From Sedimentitalea sp041224545 (lineage in GTDB: Bacteria; Pseudomonadota; Alphaproteobacteria; Rhodobacterales; Rhodobacteraceae): a stretch of DNA of 64,000 nt. Location: the NCBI RefSeq assembly GCF_041224545.1, contig NZ_JBGFGP010000143.1, positions 90,299-154,298 on the forward strand, given 5' to 3'. A model generated the notes under the pieces. It was not told the DNA's origin and searched no databases. It saw only the letters and a program-made list of their open reading frames with translations. Position 1 is the first letter of the stretch. Each line of letters starts with the position of its first letter. The position numbers were made by a program, and so were the translations under genes. Positions 18,329 through 27,359 of the stretch are shown here, piece after piece.

Positions 18329-21300
18329 TCAGTAGTCCCGTTCAAAGAACAGGCCGATGCCGGTGTCGCCTTCCCGATCGACCGTGCCCTTGACGGTCAG
18401 ATTCTCGGACACATCGAGATTGAGGTTGACTTCGGTATCGCCCTGGGTGTTCACGGTGATGTCCGTATAGACCCCGTCGGCCAGATATTTGCCCGCGCCG
18501 AACTGTGCCCTGCCATCATCGTCGGTGCCGATGTCGAACGTATCGACACCCAGTCCGTCGCGCGCCTTGGCATTGGCTCCGCCACCTGCGCCGCTGAGCG
18601 TCGCGAGCGACGCGGCGAGCTGCGCGACCTTGATCGGCGAAAGTTCCGAATACTGGTTGCCAAACAGCAGCATCGCCAGGGCCTCTTCACTGGGCCGTTC
18701 CGGGTCGGACTCGACCTTGACCTTGGGTTTGGTGAGTGGGCCGGATATTTCCAGCGTCGCGTCACCGTCAGATGTTGTCGTGGTGGCGGCAAACTCCATA
18801 TAGGGTTCCAGATCGCCCTGCAGCGTCACCAGCCCCTTTGAGAGCTTCAGCCGCCGTCCCAGCAAGTCGAGATTGCCCCGGATCAGACCGATCTGGCCCG
18901 ATGGGGCCGGATTCGCGACGGTGCCGCGGATCTGGATGTCGCCGCCCAGTTCGGCCTGCAGACCGCGGCCCCTCACGAAGACCTTGTTTTCGGCGACGAG
19001 CCGGATATCGAGCGCGATATCGGGACCACCGCCACCGCCGCTGTCGGTCTTGATCAGACCGGCCCGGTCGCGCGTTGTCCGCTGGGCGGCGGTTTCGCCG
19101 GTGTGAATGATCTCGGGGATCGGCGCCGCGCCCAGTGAACCGGAAATCGAATTTATGTCTATATTGGTCTCGCCAAAGCGGATATCTCCGGCGAGGCGGC
19201 CGCTTCCGGCAAGCGCGCCGGTATAGGCAACACGTCCATTGGCAGACGACTCGAAAATCACGTTGTCGGTCAGGACAAGCTGTTGCAGCTCGGTCACGAT
19301 CGACGCATCAAACGGGGGTTTCAGGCTGACCGGTCCGTTGATGACGATGCGCCCGCCCGCGCGCGCAGCGGCAGAGACGGAAATATTGGCCGAGCCGTTC
19401 GCCAGCACGATTTCAGCATCCAGATCATCTATTGCCTGTCGCACCGAAGGGATGGCGACCGTGGCATTGCTGGCGCTGATGCGCCCGCTCAGAGATTCGG
19501 GCTTGAGCTCGCCCCTGAGCGCGAGATCAAAGCGCGCGGCCCCGCGCACCGAGTTCGGCTCGATGATGCGGTTCGCAAGGGCGAGTTGCAACTGTCCCTT
19601 GGCGGTGACGTCCGACTCGAGCGTGGTTTGATTGACCGTCCCGCCGACCTCGGCCGAAAGCCCGCCGGGTCCGGTGGCATTGCTGGCAATGGTCCAGAGG
19701 TCGGCGTCGCGCGATGCGGTGCCCTTGGCGGTGATCTGCCCCGGGAAATCGGGCGCAAAGCGTTCGATGCGCACGATTGTCGCATCATAGCTGGCGTCGA
19801 TTTTGCCGTTCGGATCCATGCGCCCGTTCACTGTTACGACAGAACCCGCCGGACCCTTGGCATCTGTCGCGACCTGCCATGTGTCATCGTTGCGCTTGGC
19901 GGTGCCATTGAGATCGAGCGACCCGACGAGTTCCGGGACAAAGCGTTCGAGCCTGGCCACCGTTGCGTCGTATTGCGCGTCGATGTCCCCGTCGGGTGTC
20001 ATGCTTCCCCGCAGCTGTGCAACCGAGCCAGCCGGCCCCGTGACGTCGCTTTCCACCTGCCAGGTATCGGAGATTCGCGACGCCGTGCCCTTGGCCTCGA
20101 GCGCGCCGACCAGTTGTGGAACGAAGCGTTCCATTTTGGCCACGGTTGCGTCGTATTGCGCCCTGATATCCCCTTCGGGCGTCATGCTGCCCCGCAGTTG
20201 TGCGACCGAGCCTTCCGGTCCCGTGACGTTGCTGTCCACCTGCCAGGTGTCGGAGATGCGTGATGCGGTGCCCTTGGCGTTGACCGCGCCGACCAGCTGC
20301 GGAACGAAGCGTTCGATACGGGCCACGGTTGCATCATAGCGCGCGTCGATGTCCCCCTCGGCATTCATGTTGCCCCGCAGCCGGGCGACCGAACCCTCCG
20401 GCCCCGTGATGTCGCTGGCCACTTGCCAGGCGTTCTCGACGCGCTGCGCGGTGCCTTCCGCCTGGATCGAGCCGGTCAGTTGCGGAATGAAGCGTTCAAC
20501 CTGCGCGATCGTGGCGTCATAGCGCCCGTCGATCTCGCCCTCGGGGGTCATGCTGCCAGTGAGTTTGACAAAGGACCCCTGCGGCCCTGTCACGTCGCTG
20601 GTCACCTGCCACCGGTCATCCTCGCGCAATGCGCGCCCTTCGGCCCGGATGCTGCCGACGATCTGCGGGATGAAGTTATCGACACCGTTGAGCACTGCCG
20701 CATAGCTGACGTCGACCGTTCCATCGGATGCGAGTTCACCATCCAGATCGGCAAATGACTCTTGTGGTCCGGTGACACGAAGCTTGCCGTTTGCTGTCTT
20801 GCCGCGCTGGACCATGTCGCCCGTTATGACGACCGGACCGCTCATGTCGGGGACGACGCGGCCGAGGTCGTCCAGTTTGGCGCTGAACTCCAGATTGGTG
20901 TCGCCGCTGCTCACGTTCCCCGTGGCCTCTGCCGTCAATGCCGTGCCATCGAGTGTAAACCGCTCGATATCCAGCCCGTCTTCGTCGCGTTCGGCTTTCA
21001 GAGCAATCGTGGTCTGTCCGGTGATCAGCGGATCAACCTGCGCGATGCCGCTCTCGAGATCCTGCGCCTCGACGTTGAGGTCAAAATCGAACATGCCGCT
21101 GAGCGGGGTGCCGATGCCGGTGATCGTGGCGGTGACCGCGCCACCGAGATCCCGGCCCGCAATCGCCGAAAAACGGGACAGGTCCGAGGCCGTCACCTTG
21201 GCCGTGCCATCGACGCGGAACCCGCTTTCGAGCCCGTCAACTTCGGCATCGATATTTGCCGCATAATCCGTGCCGCTCAGCGTAAAATCGCTGAGCTTCA

Positions 21301-22678
21301 GGACCGAGCCGGATTCCGTTGCAAAATTTCCGAGCAGTTCGACATCGCTCCCGACGGCCTCGTCAAGCCGGTTGTCGGCAAAGTCTATGCCCCGGATCGC
21401 CGCGTTGAGTTTGCCATCTAGCTGCATGCCGCCATCCTGCTCCAGCATGCCGTCGGCGTTGATCTGGGCGCGCGACACCACCAGGTCGGGCCGGTTCACG
21501 CCATCGACGCCCAGCAGGAGCGTCCACCGGTCGTCGCGCTCGGCGTCGAACTGTGCGGAGAAGGTCGCGCCCTTGATCGCGGTGCGGGGTTCGCCCATCG
21601 GCAGGACGACTTCGTCGCCGTTCGGCGGAGAAATGCGCCCGTCAAGCGCCACGCGTTCGAGCTGTCCCGACCCGGCGACGTCCAGCGTTCCGTTCACCAT
21701 GAGCGCGTCCGAGAGCACGTTGAGCCGCCGGATCGCGAGCCGCCCCTCCGGACCGGATTGTCCCGACAGTTGCAGCTGGGTATCGGTGCCAAAGAACTCC
21801 TGGTACTGTGGCGCAAGCAGGGGGCTGATGTCGCCGGCAAGCGTCGCATCGAACCCGGTTCCGGGCTGGGCGTTCGCGCCCGCATCGGGATCGGTCACGC
21901 TTTGCAGGCGCACCTGACCGCCCAGACGCTCGACCTCGTCCGAGGCCAGCGCGATATCGGCAGTAAAGTCGCTGACCGGCCCTTCGCCCTTGGCGGTCAG
22001 AGACAGCGACGGCCGGTCCGGAATGGACAGCAGTTCTGAGACCAGCCCGCCCTGGGCTTCGGCGAGGGTCACATCCACCACGATCTGGCTGGTTTCATTG
22101 TCGAACCCGGCAACCAGATCGAGCCTGTCGGTATCGCGGTCGAGCCGGATGACGCCGAGATCGGTTCTGAGGCTGCCATCCGCGAGGCTGAGCGCACCGG
22201 CGACCGACAGTTCGGCGGCAATACCCACCAGCGGTTTGCCCAGTTCGACGCGGTCGACCTTCAGCTCGCTCAATTCGATCGCAACCGGAAGTTCCGGCAA
22301 CTGAAACGGCGTCGCCTCGGCTTCGGGCAGCGGCTCTTCCGTCTCGGTCGGGGTGGGTTTGCGGGCCAGGATGATCTCGCCCGCGCTCAGCGTATTGACC
22401 GAAAAGCGTCCGCGAATGAGCGCGAGCCGGTTCCAGTCGAGCACGACATCCGAAACCGTCAGCCAGACGCCGTCATCGTCCGAAACCGTCAGCTTTTCGA
22501 TACTGGCCCGCGAACTGAATGCCCCGTCCAGTCCGGTGACCTTGATATAGCGATTTTCGCCCGACAGGTTATCCTGCAACAGGTTGACGAGAAAGCCGCC
22601 GCTTTCCTCTTCCTCCTGCGCATGGGCGAATGTGGAAAAGCACGTGAATGCCACCAGTGCACATGTTCGGATACGCAT
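18329..22678 (-). CDS. tamB: Translocation and assembly module subunit TamB
   Basis: The 1449-residue periplasm-spanning protein works with TamA in outer-membrane protein insertion or lipid transport. It has an N-terminal signal/anchor (about 1-20), a long beta-rich region, and the C-terminal DUF490/TamB domain with IRGTVANPAPSGQIGL and FGNQYSELSPIKVAQL. Its last residues end in FFERDY, like an outer-membrane protein C-terminus. Length is greater than that of E. coli TamB (1259), and the excess corresponds to a 61-residue repeat array in the middle. The ATG overlaps the tamA stop by one base (TGATG), so the pair is co-translated. Confidence 0.92.
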   Translation of the reverse strand: MRIRTCALVAFTCFSTFAHAQEEEESGGFLVNLLQDNLSGENRYIKVTGLDGAFSSRASIEKLTVSDDDGVWLTVSDVVLDWNRLALIRGRFSVNTLSAGEIILARKPTPTETEEPLPEAEATPFQLPELPVAIELSELKVDRVELGKPLVGIAAELSVAGALSLADGSLRTDLGVIRLDRDTDRLDLVAGFDNETSQIVVDVTLAEAQGGLVSELLSIPDRPSLSLTAKGEGPVSDFTADIALASDEVERLGGQVRLQSVTDPDAGANAQPGTGFDATLAGDISPLLAPQYQEFFGTDTQLQLSGQSGPEGRLAIRRLNVLSDALMVNGTLDVAGSGQLERVALDGRISPPNGDEVVLPMGEPRTAIKGATFSAQFDAERDDRWTLLLGVDGVNRPDLVVSRAQINADGMLEQDGGMQLDGKLNAAIRGIDFADNRLDEAVGSDVELLGNFATESGSVLKLSDFTLSGTDYAANIDAEVDGLESGFRVDGTAKVTASDLSRFSAIAGRDLGGAVTATITGIGTPLSGMFDFDLNVEAQDLESGIAQVDPLITGQTTIALKAERDEDGLDIERFTLDGTALTAEATGNVSSGDTNLEFSAKLDDLGRVVPDMSGPVVITGDMVQRGKTANGKLRVTGPQESFADLDGELASDGTVDVSYAAVLNGVDNFIPQIVGSIRAEGRALREDDRWQVTSDVTGPQGSFVKLTGSMTPEGEIDGRYDATIAQVERFIPQLTGSIQAEGTAQRVENAWQVASDITGPEGSVARLRGNMNAEGDIDARYDATVARIERFVPQLVGAVNAKGTASRISDTWQVDSNVTGPEGSVAQLRGSMTPEGDIRAQYDATVAKMERFVPQLVGALEAKGTASRISDTWQVESDVTGPAGSVAQLRGSMTPDGDIDAQYDATVARLERFVPELVGSLDLNGTAKRNDDTWQVATDAKGPAGSVVTVNGRMDPNGKIDASYDATIVRIERFAPDFPGQITAKGTASRDADLWTIASNATGPGGLSAEVGGTVNQTTLESDVTAKGQLQLALANRIIEPNSVRGAARFDLALRGELKPESLSGRISASNATVAIPSVRQAIDDLDAEIVLANGSANISVSAAARAGGRIVINGPVSLKPPFDASIVTELQQLVLTDNVIFESSANGRVAYTGALAGSGRLAGDIRFGETNIDINSISGSLGAAPIPEIIHTGETAAQRTTRDRAGLIKTDSGGGGGPDIALDIRLVAENKVFVRGRGLQAELGGDIQIRGTVANPAPSGQIGLIRGNLDLLGRRLKLSKGLVTLQGDLEPYMEFAATTTTSDGDATLEISGPLTKPKVKVESDPERPSEEALAMLLFGNQYSELSPIKVAQLAASLATLSGAGGGANAKARDGLGVDTFDIGTDDDGRAQFGAGKYLADGVYTDITVNTQGDTEVNLNLDVSENLTVKGTVDREGDTGIGLFFERDY
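19634..20731 (-). repeat. 183-bp tandem repeats inside tamB (six units of 61 residues)
   Basis: Six head-to-tail units of exactly 61 codons are visible at 20731-20549, 20548-20366, 20365-20183, 20182-20000, 19999-19817 and 19816-19634. Each runs roughly T/D-P-x-G-x-I-D-x-x-YDAT-x-x-x-x-ERF-x-P-x-x-x-G, then GTASR and WQV, then a TGP-x-GSV stretch and RGSM. Units 3 and 4 are nearly identical; units 1 and 6 are most diverged. Conserved ATG spacing (plus-strand 19818, 20001, 20184, 20367, 20550) confirms the 183-base period. Likely each unit adds beta strands to the hydrophobic groove. Confidence 0.88.
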
Positions 22679-24480
22679 CAGAATGCCTGCCCAATGCCAA
22701 GATAGAATTGCAGCCCGTCATCGGTGGTGCCCTCGACCGGCATCGCAAGATCGAGCCGCAACGGTCCGAGCCCGCCCAGATCGTAGCGCACGCCCAGACC
22801 AGCGCCGGAATGATACGGCGAACCGGAGGTGACGAATTGGTCCTGGCCGACGGCGGCGATGTCAAAGAAACCAACCAGCGAAATCGCATCCGTGATCCGG
22901 CCACGTATTTCTGCGGAGAGCCCCAGCAGCGAACGTCCGCCCGAGATCCCGCCGTTGACCGCGACGCCGAGCGATTCATAGGGCTGGCCGCGTACCGTGC
23001 CGGCTCCACCCGAATAAAACAGGAACTCGGGCGAAATGTCCGAAAGGCTCGGGCCGATCACCGTGCCCAGTTGCAGACGACCGGCGAGAACGATCGATGC
23101 GCTTGAGGTCAGGCTCAGGTAGCCACGCGCGTCGAAATATCCGTACACGCCGGATTCGGTGTCGTTAAGCCCGAGAAACGGGGTCACGAACGAATCGAGG
23201 AAATAGCCCTTGTTGGCGCTGACCTTGCTGTCGCGCTCGTCCCAGTTCACCCGCAGCGGAAAGGTCATCAGATAGAAATCACGTTCGCCGAACACATCGT
23301 CTGCGCGGCTGAGCCCGGCATTGACGCCCAGCTCGGCATACAGGGTGTCCGAGAACACGCGGCGCACGCCGCCACCGAGGTAAAAGCGGGTCAGGGTATA
23401 GTGTTCCTGATTGTCGGTGCCGATCTGACCCAGGTAGAAGATGCTGTCATCGGGGCCGAGCTTGGCGGGTTGGTCCAGCCGGATCGACAGGCCGCCATCA
23501 ATCGGTTCCTCGCCGCCGATATTGCTGACGCTGCCTTCGATCTGGAATCGCTCTGCGTTGCCAAAAAGGTTGCGGTGCATCCAGCTGGCCGACAGTTCCA
23601 CTCCCTGGCTCGACGAGATCGAGGCACCGAACGACACGCGCCGTGGCACCTGGTCAACGACGACCGCATCGAAATCCAGCGTGCCATCCGGGTTCGGCGT
23701 TTCCGCTTCGCTCAGCGTGACGGATGAAAACGATCCGGTCCGGCGCAGGCGGGTGCCGACCAGTTGTACCTTTTCGGGGTCATAGACCTCGCCGGTGGGA
23801 AAACCCGCGATCTTGCCGATTGCTTCGGGGCGCACATAGGAATCCTGCGGAATATTCAGCTTGCCAAAACGCAGCTTTGGCCCCGGTGCCAGCGTGATGT
23901 CCGCGTCGAGAACCGCCTGGCGGTTCCTGGCAACGATACGCTGCTGGCCGACATTGGCCTTGGCATGGCCGACATTGCGCCATTGCTGGACCCCGGCCGA
24001 GGCGGCATCGCGGATCGCCCCGGTTGTCGCGATCTGACCACTTGCAAAATTCTCGGGCAGTTCGGTATCCGGTGCCAGCGGGGCAATCCGGGCCTGACCA
24101 AATGTAAAGGCCGGTCCCGTCTGCACGGATATCGCGACGCTGTTGACGGTGCCGGGCGCATCCAGCACGGGGATGGTCGCGGCTTCGCGCCCGTTGACGC
24201 GAATATTGACCACCGGGCTGAAATAGCCTTCGTCATACAGAATCTGCACCAGCGTCGCGTAATCCGACAACGATGCAGCCAGAAGCTCCTGCGCGTCATC
24301 CAGCCCGTTGGCCTCTGCGTTCATGATCGAAGATGCTTCGATCAACCTTTCGCGCACCTCGTCGGACGCACCGGGGGCGGTCAGGCTGGTGGTCAGTGCT
24401 GCGGCAAGGCCGGGGGCGATGGCAAAACACGCGGCAACCAGGGTTTGGTTCAAACCGGTCCTGCGACGGACATGCTGCAT
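22678..24480 (-). CDS. tamA: Outer-membrane assembly factor TamA (Omp85 family)
   Basis: The 600-residue protein has an N-terminal signal peptide (cleavage likely after the Ala-rich segment near residue 29) and then POTRA domains, the first with YDEGYFSPVVNIRVNGREA and later ones around KLRFGKLNI and RLRRTGSFSSVTLSE. A C-terminal 16-stranded-type barrel follows, with the YYLGIGQAF-like terminal strand (YLGIGQAF) and the barrel segment GGAGTVRGQPYESLG, which matches the Omp85 VRGY/F motif. GGAGATCTCGTA precedes the ATG. It forms an operon with tamB. Confidence 0.92.
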   Translation of the reverse strand: MQHVRRRTGLNQTLVAACFAIAPGLAAALTTSLTAPGASDEVRERLIEASSIMNAEANGLDDAQELLAASLSDYATLVQILYDEGYFSPVVNIRVNGREAATIPVLDAPGTVNSVAISVQTGPAFTFGQARIAPLAPDTELPENFASGQIATTGAIRDAASAGVQQWRNVGHAKANVGQQRIVARNRQAVLDADITLAPGPKLRFGKLNIPQDSYVRPEAIGKIAGFPTGEVYDPEKVQLVGTRLRRTGSFSSVTLSEAETPNPDGTLDFDAVVVDQVPRRVSFGASISSSQGVELSASWMHRNLFGNAERFQIEGSVSNIGGEEPIDGGLSIRLDQPAKLGPDDSIFYLGQIGTDNQEHYTLTRFYLGGGVRRVFSDTLYAELGVNAGLSRADDVFGERDFYLMTFPLRVNWDERDSKVSANKGYFLDSFVTPFLGLNDTESGVYGYFDARGYLSLTSSASIVLAGRLQLGTVIGPSLSDISPEFLFYSGGAGTVRGQPYESLGVAVNGGISGGRSLLGLSAEIRGRITDAISLVGFFDIAAVGQDQFVTSGSPYHSGAGLGVRYDLGGLGPLRLDLAMPVEGTTDDGLQFYLGIGQAF

Positions 24481-24613
24481 TACGAGATCTCCGGATCGTC
24501 ACTCTTACTGACGCGGCTACCCTATGTGACCTCCGCGCGTTGTTCAGCAATACCTAACATGATCGTGTCTCAAGAAAACCGTAAACTGCGCTGCCTGTCG
24601 GTGTTGTGAAACG

Positions 24614-25855
24614 CTACTGCGCCGCATCCTGCTGGGCGGTGCGATACCATTTCACGATGGCGGCGCGATCCTCCGGTTCCATGAAGGTGACATTGGCGGG
24701 CGGCATTGCGTGGCTGACCCCCGCCTGAAGGTAGATGGCCTTGGCGTTGCGCGCGATGTCGGCCTCGGTTTCCAGCAATACGCCTTTGGGGGCCCATAGC
24801 ATGCCGTCCCAGACAGGTTCGCGCGCATGGCACATCGAGCAACGTCCCATGACCACGTCGTGCGCCGCCTCGAAACCCTCTGCCGCCGCCATGCGGGTTT
24901 CATAGACGGTCAGCGGTTGTGCTTCGGCTGTTTCCACATCCCTGTACATCGGCGCGGTTGACAGCCAGATGATCGCGATGAAGAGCAGTGCGGTCACCAG
25001 CCATGTCCAGGTCGGATTGCCGGTGCCGGCGTGGCGGGTGTTGAAATAGTGCCGGATCGTGACCCCCATCAGGAACACCAGCGATGCAATGATCCAGTTA
25101 TACTCGGTGGCGAAGGCCAACGGGTAGTGGTTGGACAGCATCAGGAAGATGACCGGCAAAGTCAGATAGTTGTTATGGGTCGAGCGCAGCTTGGCGATCT
25201 TGCCGTATTTCGGGTCTGGCGTGCGTCCCGCCTTGAGATCAGCGACGACGATCCGCTGGTTGGGCATGATCACGAAAAACACATTTGCCGTCATGATCGT
25301 TGCGGTGAACGCCCCCAGGTGCAGCATCATCGCGCGGCCGGTGAAAATCTGGTCATAGCCCCAGCCCATCACGACCAGCATCACGAACAGCAACATCATC
25401 AACAGGGTCGGGCGCTCGGCCAGCGTAGATTTGCAGAGGAAGTCGTAGACGATCCAGCCGATGGTCAGCGATGCGGCAGAGATCAGGATCGCCTGCCAGA
25501 CCGCGAGATCCGCCTTGGCGGCGTCGATGAGATAAAGTTCGGCCCCGGCCCAGTAGACCACCATCAAGAGCGCCGCTCCGCTCAGCCAGGTGGTATAGCT
25601 TTCCCATTTGAACCAGATCAGGTGTTCGGGCATCTGCGCCGGCGCAACCAGGTATTTGCGGATGTGATAGAAACCGCCGCCATGAACCTGCCATTCCTCG
25701 CCATGCGCTCCGGGTGGCAGGTCGGGCGCCTTGCGCAAGCCAAGGTCAAGCGCGATGAAATAGAAGGATGACCCGATCCAGGCCATTGCCGTGATCACGT
25801 GCAGCCAGCGCAGGGCAAAGGCTGCCCAGTCCCAGAATGCGAGAAAGTCATACAT
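24614..25855 (-). CDS. puuD: Membrane urate hydroxylase with cytochrome c domain (PuuD)
   Basis: The 413-residue protein has an N-terminal signal/first helix (WAAFALRWLHVITAMAWIG), about eight membrane segments, and a C-terminal cytochrome c domain. Heme attaches at CSMCH (339-343), with the probable methionine ligand in HAMPPA. The PuuD family oxidises urate to 5-hydroxyisourate and passes electrons to the respiratory chain. The ATG at 25855 follows GGGAGACGCGGC; an upstream frame to 25927 has no such site. It is divergent from the LysR gene and is the first step of the purine cluster. Confidence 0.9.
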   Translation of the reverse strand: MYDFLAFWDWAAFALRWLHVITAMAWIGSSFYFIALDLGLRKAPDLPPGAHGEEWQVHGGGFYHIRKYLVAPAQMPEHLIWFKWESYTTWLSGAALLMVVYWAGAELYLIDAAKADLAVWQAILISAASLTIGWIVYDFLCKSTLAERPTLLMMLLFVMLVVMGWGYDQIFTGRAMMLHLGAFTATIMTANVFFVIMPNQRIVVADLKAGRTPDPKYGKIAKLRSTHNNYLTLPVIFLMLSNHYPLAFATEYNWIIASLVFLMGVTIRHYFNTRHAGTGNPTWTWLVTALLFIAIIWLSTAPMYRDVETAEAQPLTVYETRMAAAEGFEAAHDVVMGRCSMCHAREPVWDGMLWAPKGVLLETEADIARNAKAIYLQAGVSHAMPPANVTFMEPEDRAAIVKWYRTAQQDAAQ

Positions 25856-25950
25856 GCCGCGTCTCCCGATAGATTGCGGACAGCCTATGCAAACCCGCCT
25901 TTGTTCGGTATTCCGATATAGTACCAAGCTGTATCAAAAATTCTGGAACA

Positions 25951-26883
25951 ATGTCCTATCTCGACAACATCAGAACCTTTGTCCGTGTCTATGAATTGGG
26001 CAGCATGTCCGCCGCGGGGCGCGATTTGCGCATCTCTCCTGCGGTGACGTCGGCCCGGATATCGCAGCTTGAGGATCATCTGAATGTGCGGCTGTTTCAG
26101 CGTACCACCCGCAACCTGACGCCGACAGAACAGGGCCGCGCGTTTTACGATGGGGCGTGCCAGGTGCTCGACACGGTCGAACAGGCCGAGGCGCGGGTGA
26201 TCAACCTGACGGAAAACCCGCGCGGTTCGCTCTTCGTTGCGGCGCCGCTGGGTGTGGGGCGACGGCTGATTGCGCCGCAGGTGCCGGAATTTCTCGGACA
26301 ATATCCCCAGATCGACATGCGGTTGCGATTGACGGATCGCTCGGTCGACCTGACGACCGAGGGGCTCGATCTCGCATTTTTTCTCGGGCAGCCCGAAGAC
26401 AGCAACCTTCGTATTCGCAAGATTGCAGATTGCCAGAGGGTGATGGTGGCCGCCCCGTCCTATGTCGCTGCGCGTGGTCATCCCGATTCGGGGACGGATC
26501 TGGTGAAGGACAAGCATGAATGCCTGAACCTGCGCTTTCCCGGTGCAACCGAGTTTCAATGGCGGCTGATGACGGCAGACGGCCCGCAACGCTTTGCCGT
26601 CTCGGGGCGCTATGAATGTGACGATGGCGATGTGCTGACCGACTGGGCGCTGGGCGGGCAGGGCGTTGCGATGAAGCCGGTTTTCGAGGTGGCGGAACAT
26701 CTGCGAAGCGGCGCATTGTTGCCAGTGGCGCAATCCACCCCACCGGTTCCCGTGCAGATGGCGTGCCTGTATACCCATCGCCGCCACCAGGATCCCAAGA
26801 CACGGCTGTTCATGGAGTTCATCGCCGAACGTGTCGGCGACGCCGTGACAGGAGCCGAGGCCGGGGTTCAACTGCCGCGATAG
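25951..26883 (+). CDS. LysR-family regulator of the purine cluster
   Basis: The 310-residue LysR-type protein has an N-terminal winged HTH (residues 1-60, FVRVYELGSMSAAGRDL, then ISQLEDHLNVRLFQRTTR) and a periplasmic-binding-like effector domain. Divergent location from puuD and convergence on uraH make it the likely regulator of urate degradation. Its 3' end overlaps the uraH 3' end by 16 bases. A TCAAAAA element sits at 25934-25940 just before its start. Confidence 0.85.
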   Translation: MSYLDNIRTFVRVYELGSMSAAGRDLRISPAVTSARISQLEDHLNVRLFQRTTRNLTPTEQGRAFYDGACQVLDTVEQAEARVINLTENPRGSLFVAAPLGVGRRLIAPQVPEFLGQYPQIDMRLRLTDRSVDLTTEGLDLAFFLGQPEDSNLRIRKIADCQRVMVAAPSYVAARGHPDSGTDLVKDKHECLNLRFPGATEFQWRLMTADGPQRFAVSGRYECDDGDVLTDWALGGQGVAMKPVFEVAEHLRSGALLPVAQSTPPVPVQMACLYTHRRHQDPKTRLFMEFIAERVGDAVTGAEAGVQLPR

Positions 26884-27221
26884 GTGGAATAGCCAAACGG
26901 CGAAAGCAGCAGCGGCACATGGTAATGCGCCGCTTCCGACATGCCAAAGCGCAGCGGGATGACGTCGAGGAAACGCGGTGTCTCGGGAGGTGTGCCGGTC
27001 GCATCGAGGTAGTCGCCTGCGTGAAACAGCAACTCGTATTCGCCAAGGGCGAATTCGCTGGCGGGCAAAATCTGTTCGTCGGTGCGCCCGTCCGAATTGG
27101 TCGTCAGGGTCTTCAGAAGGGTGCGTTCGGATCCGTCGATACGAAACAGCTCGATGCGGATGCCCTGGGCCGGGCAGCCCCGGGCGGTGTCCAGAACATG
27201 GGTGGTGAGATATCCGGTCAT
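26868..27221 (-). CDS. uraH: 5-hydroxyisourate hydrolase
   Basis: The 117-residue transthyretin-like enzyme hydrolyses 5-hydroxyisourate to OHCU. The N-terminal LTTHVLDTARG carries the conserved histidine, and the protein ends in the diagnostic YRGS tetrapeptide. Length is normal for a cytosolic form without signal peptide. CAGGAGTCGATTG precedes the ATG at 27221. It is divergent from the puuE-uraD gene, so both share the 138-base promoter region. Confidence 0.95.
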   Translation of the reverse strand: MTGYLTTHVLDTARGCPAQGIRIELFRIDGSERTLLKTLTTNSDGRTDEQILPASEFALGEYELLFHAGDYLDATGTPPETPRFLDVIPLRFGMSEAAHYHVPLLLSPFGYSTYRGS

Positions 27222-27290
27222 CAATCGACTCCTGAATTTGGTTAAGGTGTGCCGCAGGCATCGATTCTGTGCAAACACCGCCTTGCTGAT

Positions 27291-27319
27291 AGTGTTGTTA
27301 GATTTTTTTGAAAAACACT
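27291..27319. promoter_or_regulatory. Inverted repeat with T-rich centre between uraH and puuE-uraD
   Basis: AGTGTT (27291-27296) and AACACT (27314-27319) form inverted arms around a centre containing TTTTTTTGAAAAA. The TTTTTGAAA core recurs twice before the permease gene and TTTTTTTGAA occurs before the ureidoglycine aminohydrolase gene. It is a candidate common operator of the purine genes. Confidence 0.35.
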
Positions 27320-27359
27320 GGCATTGTTCTGATTTACAAGGGGGAAAACCCGGAGGCAC

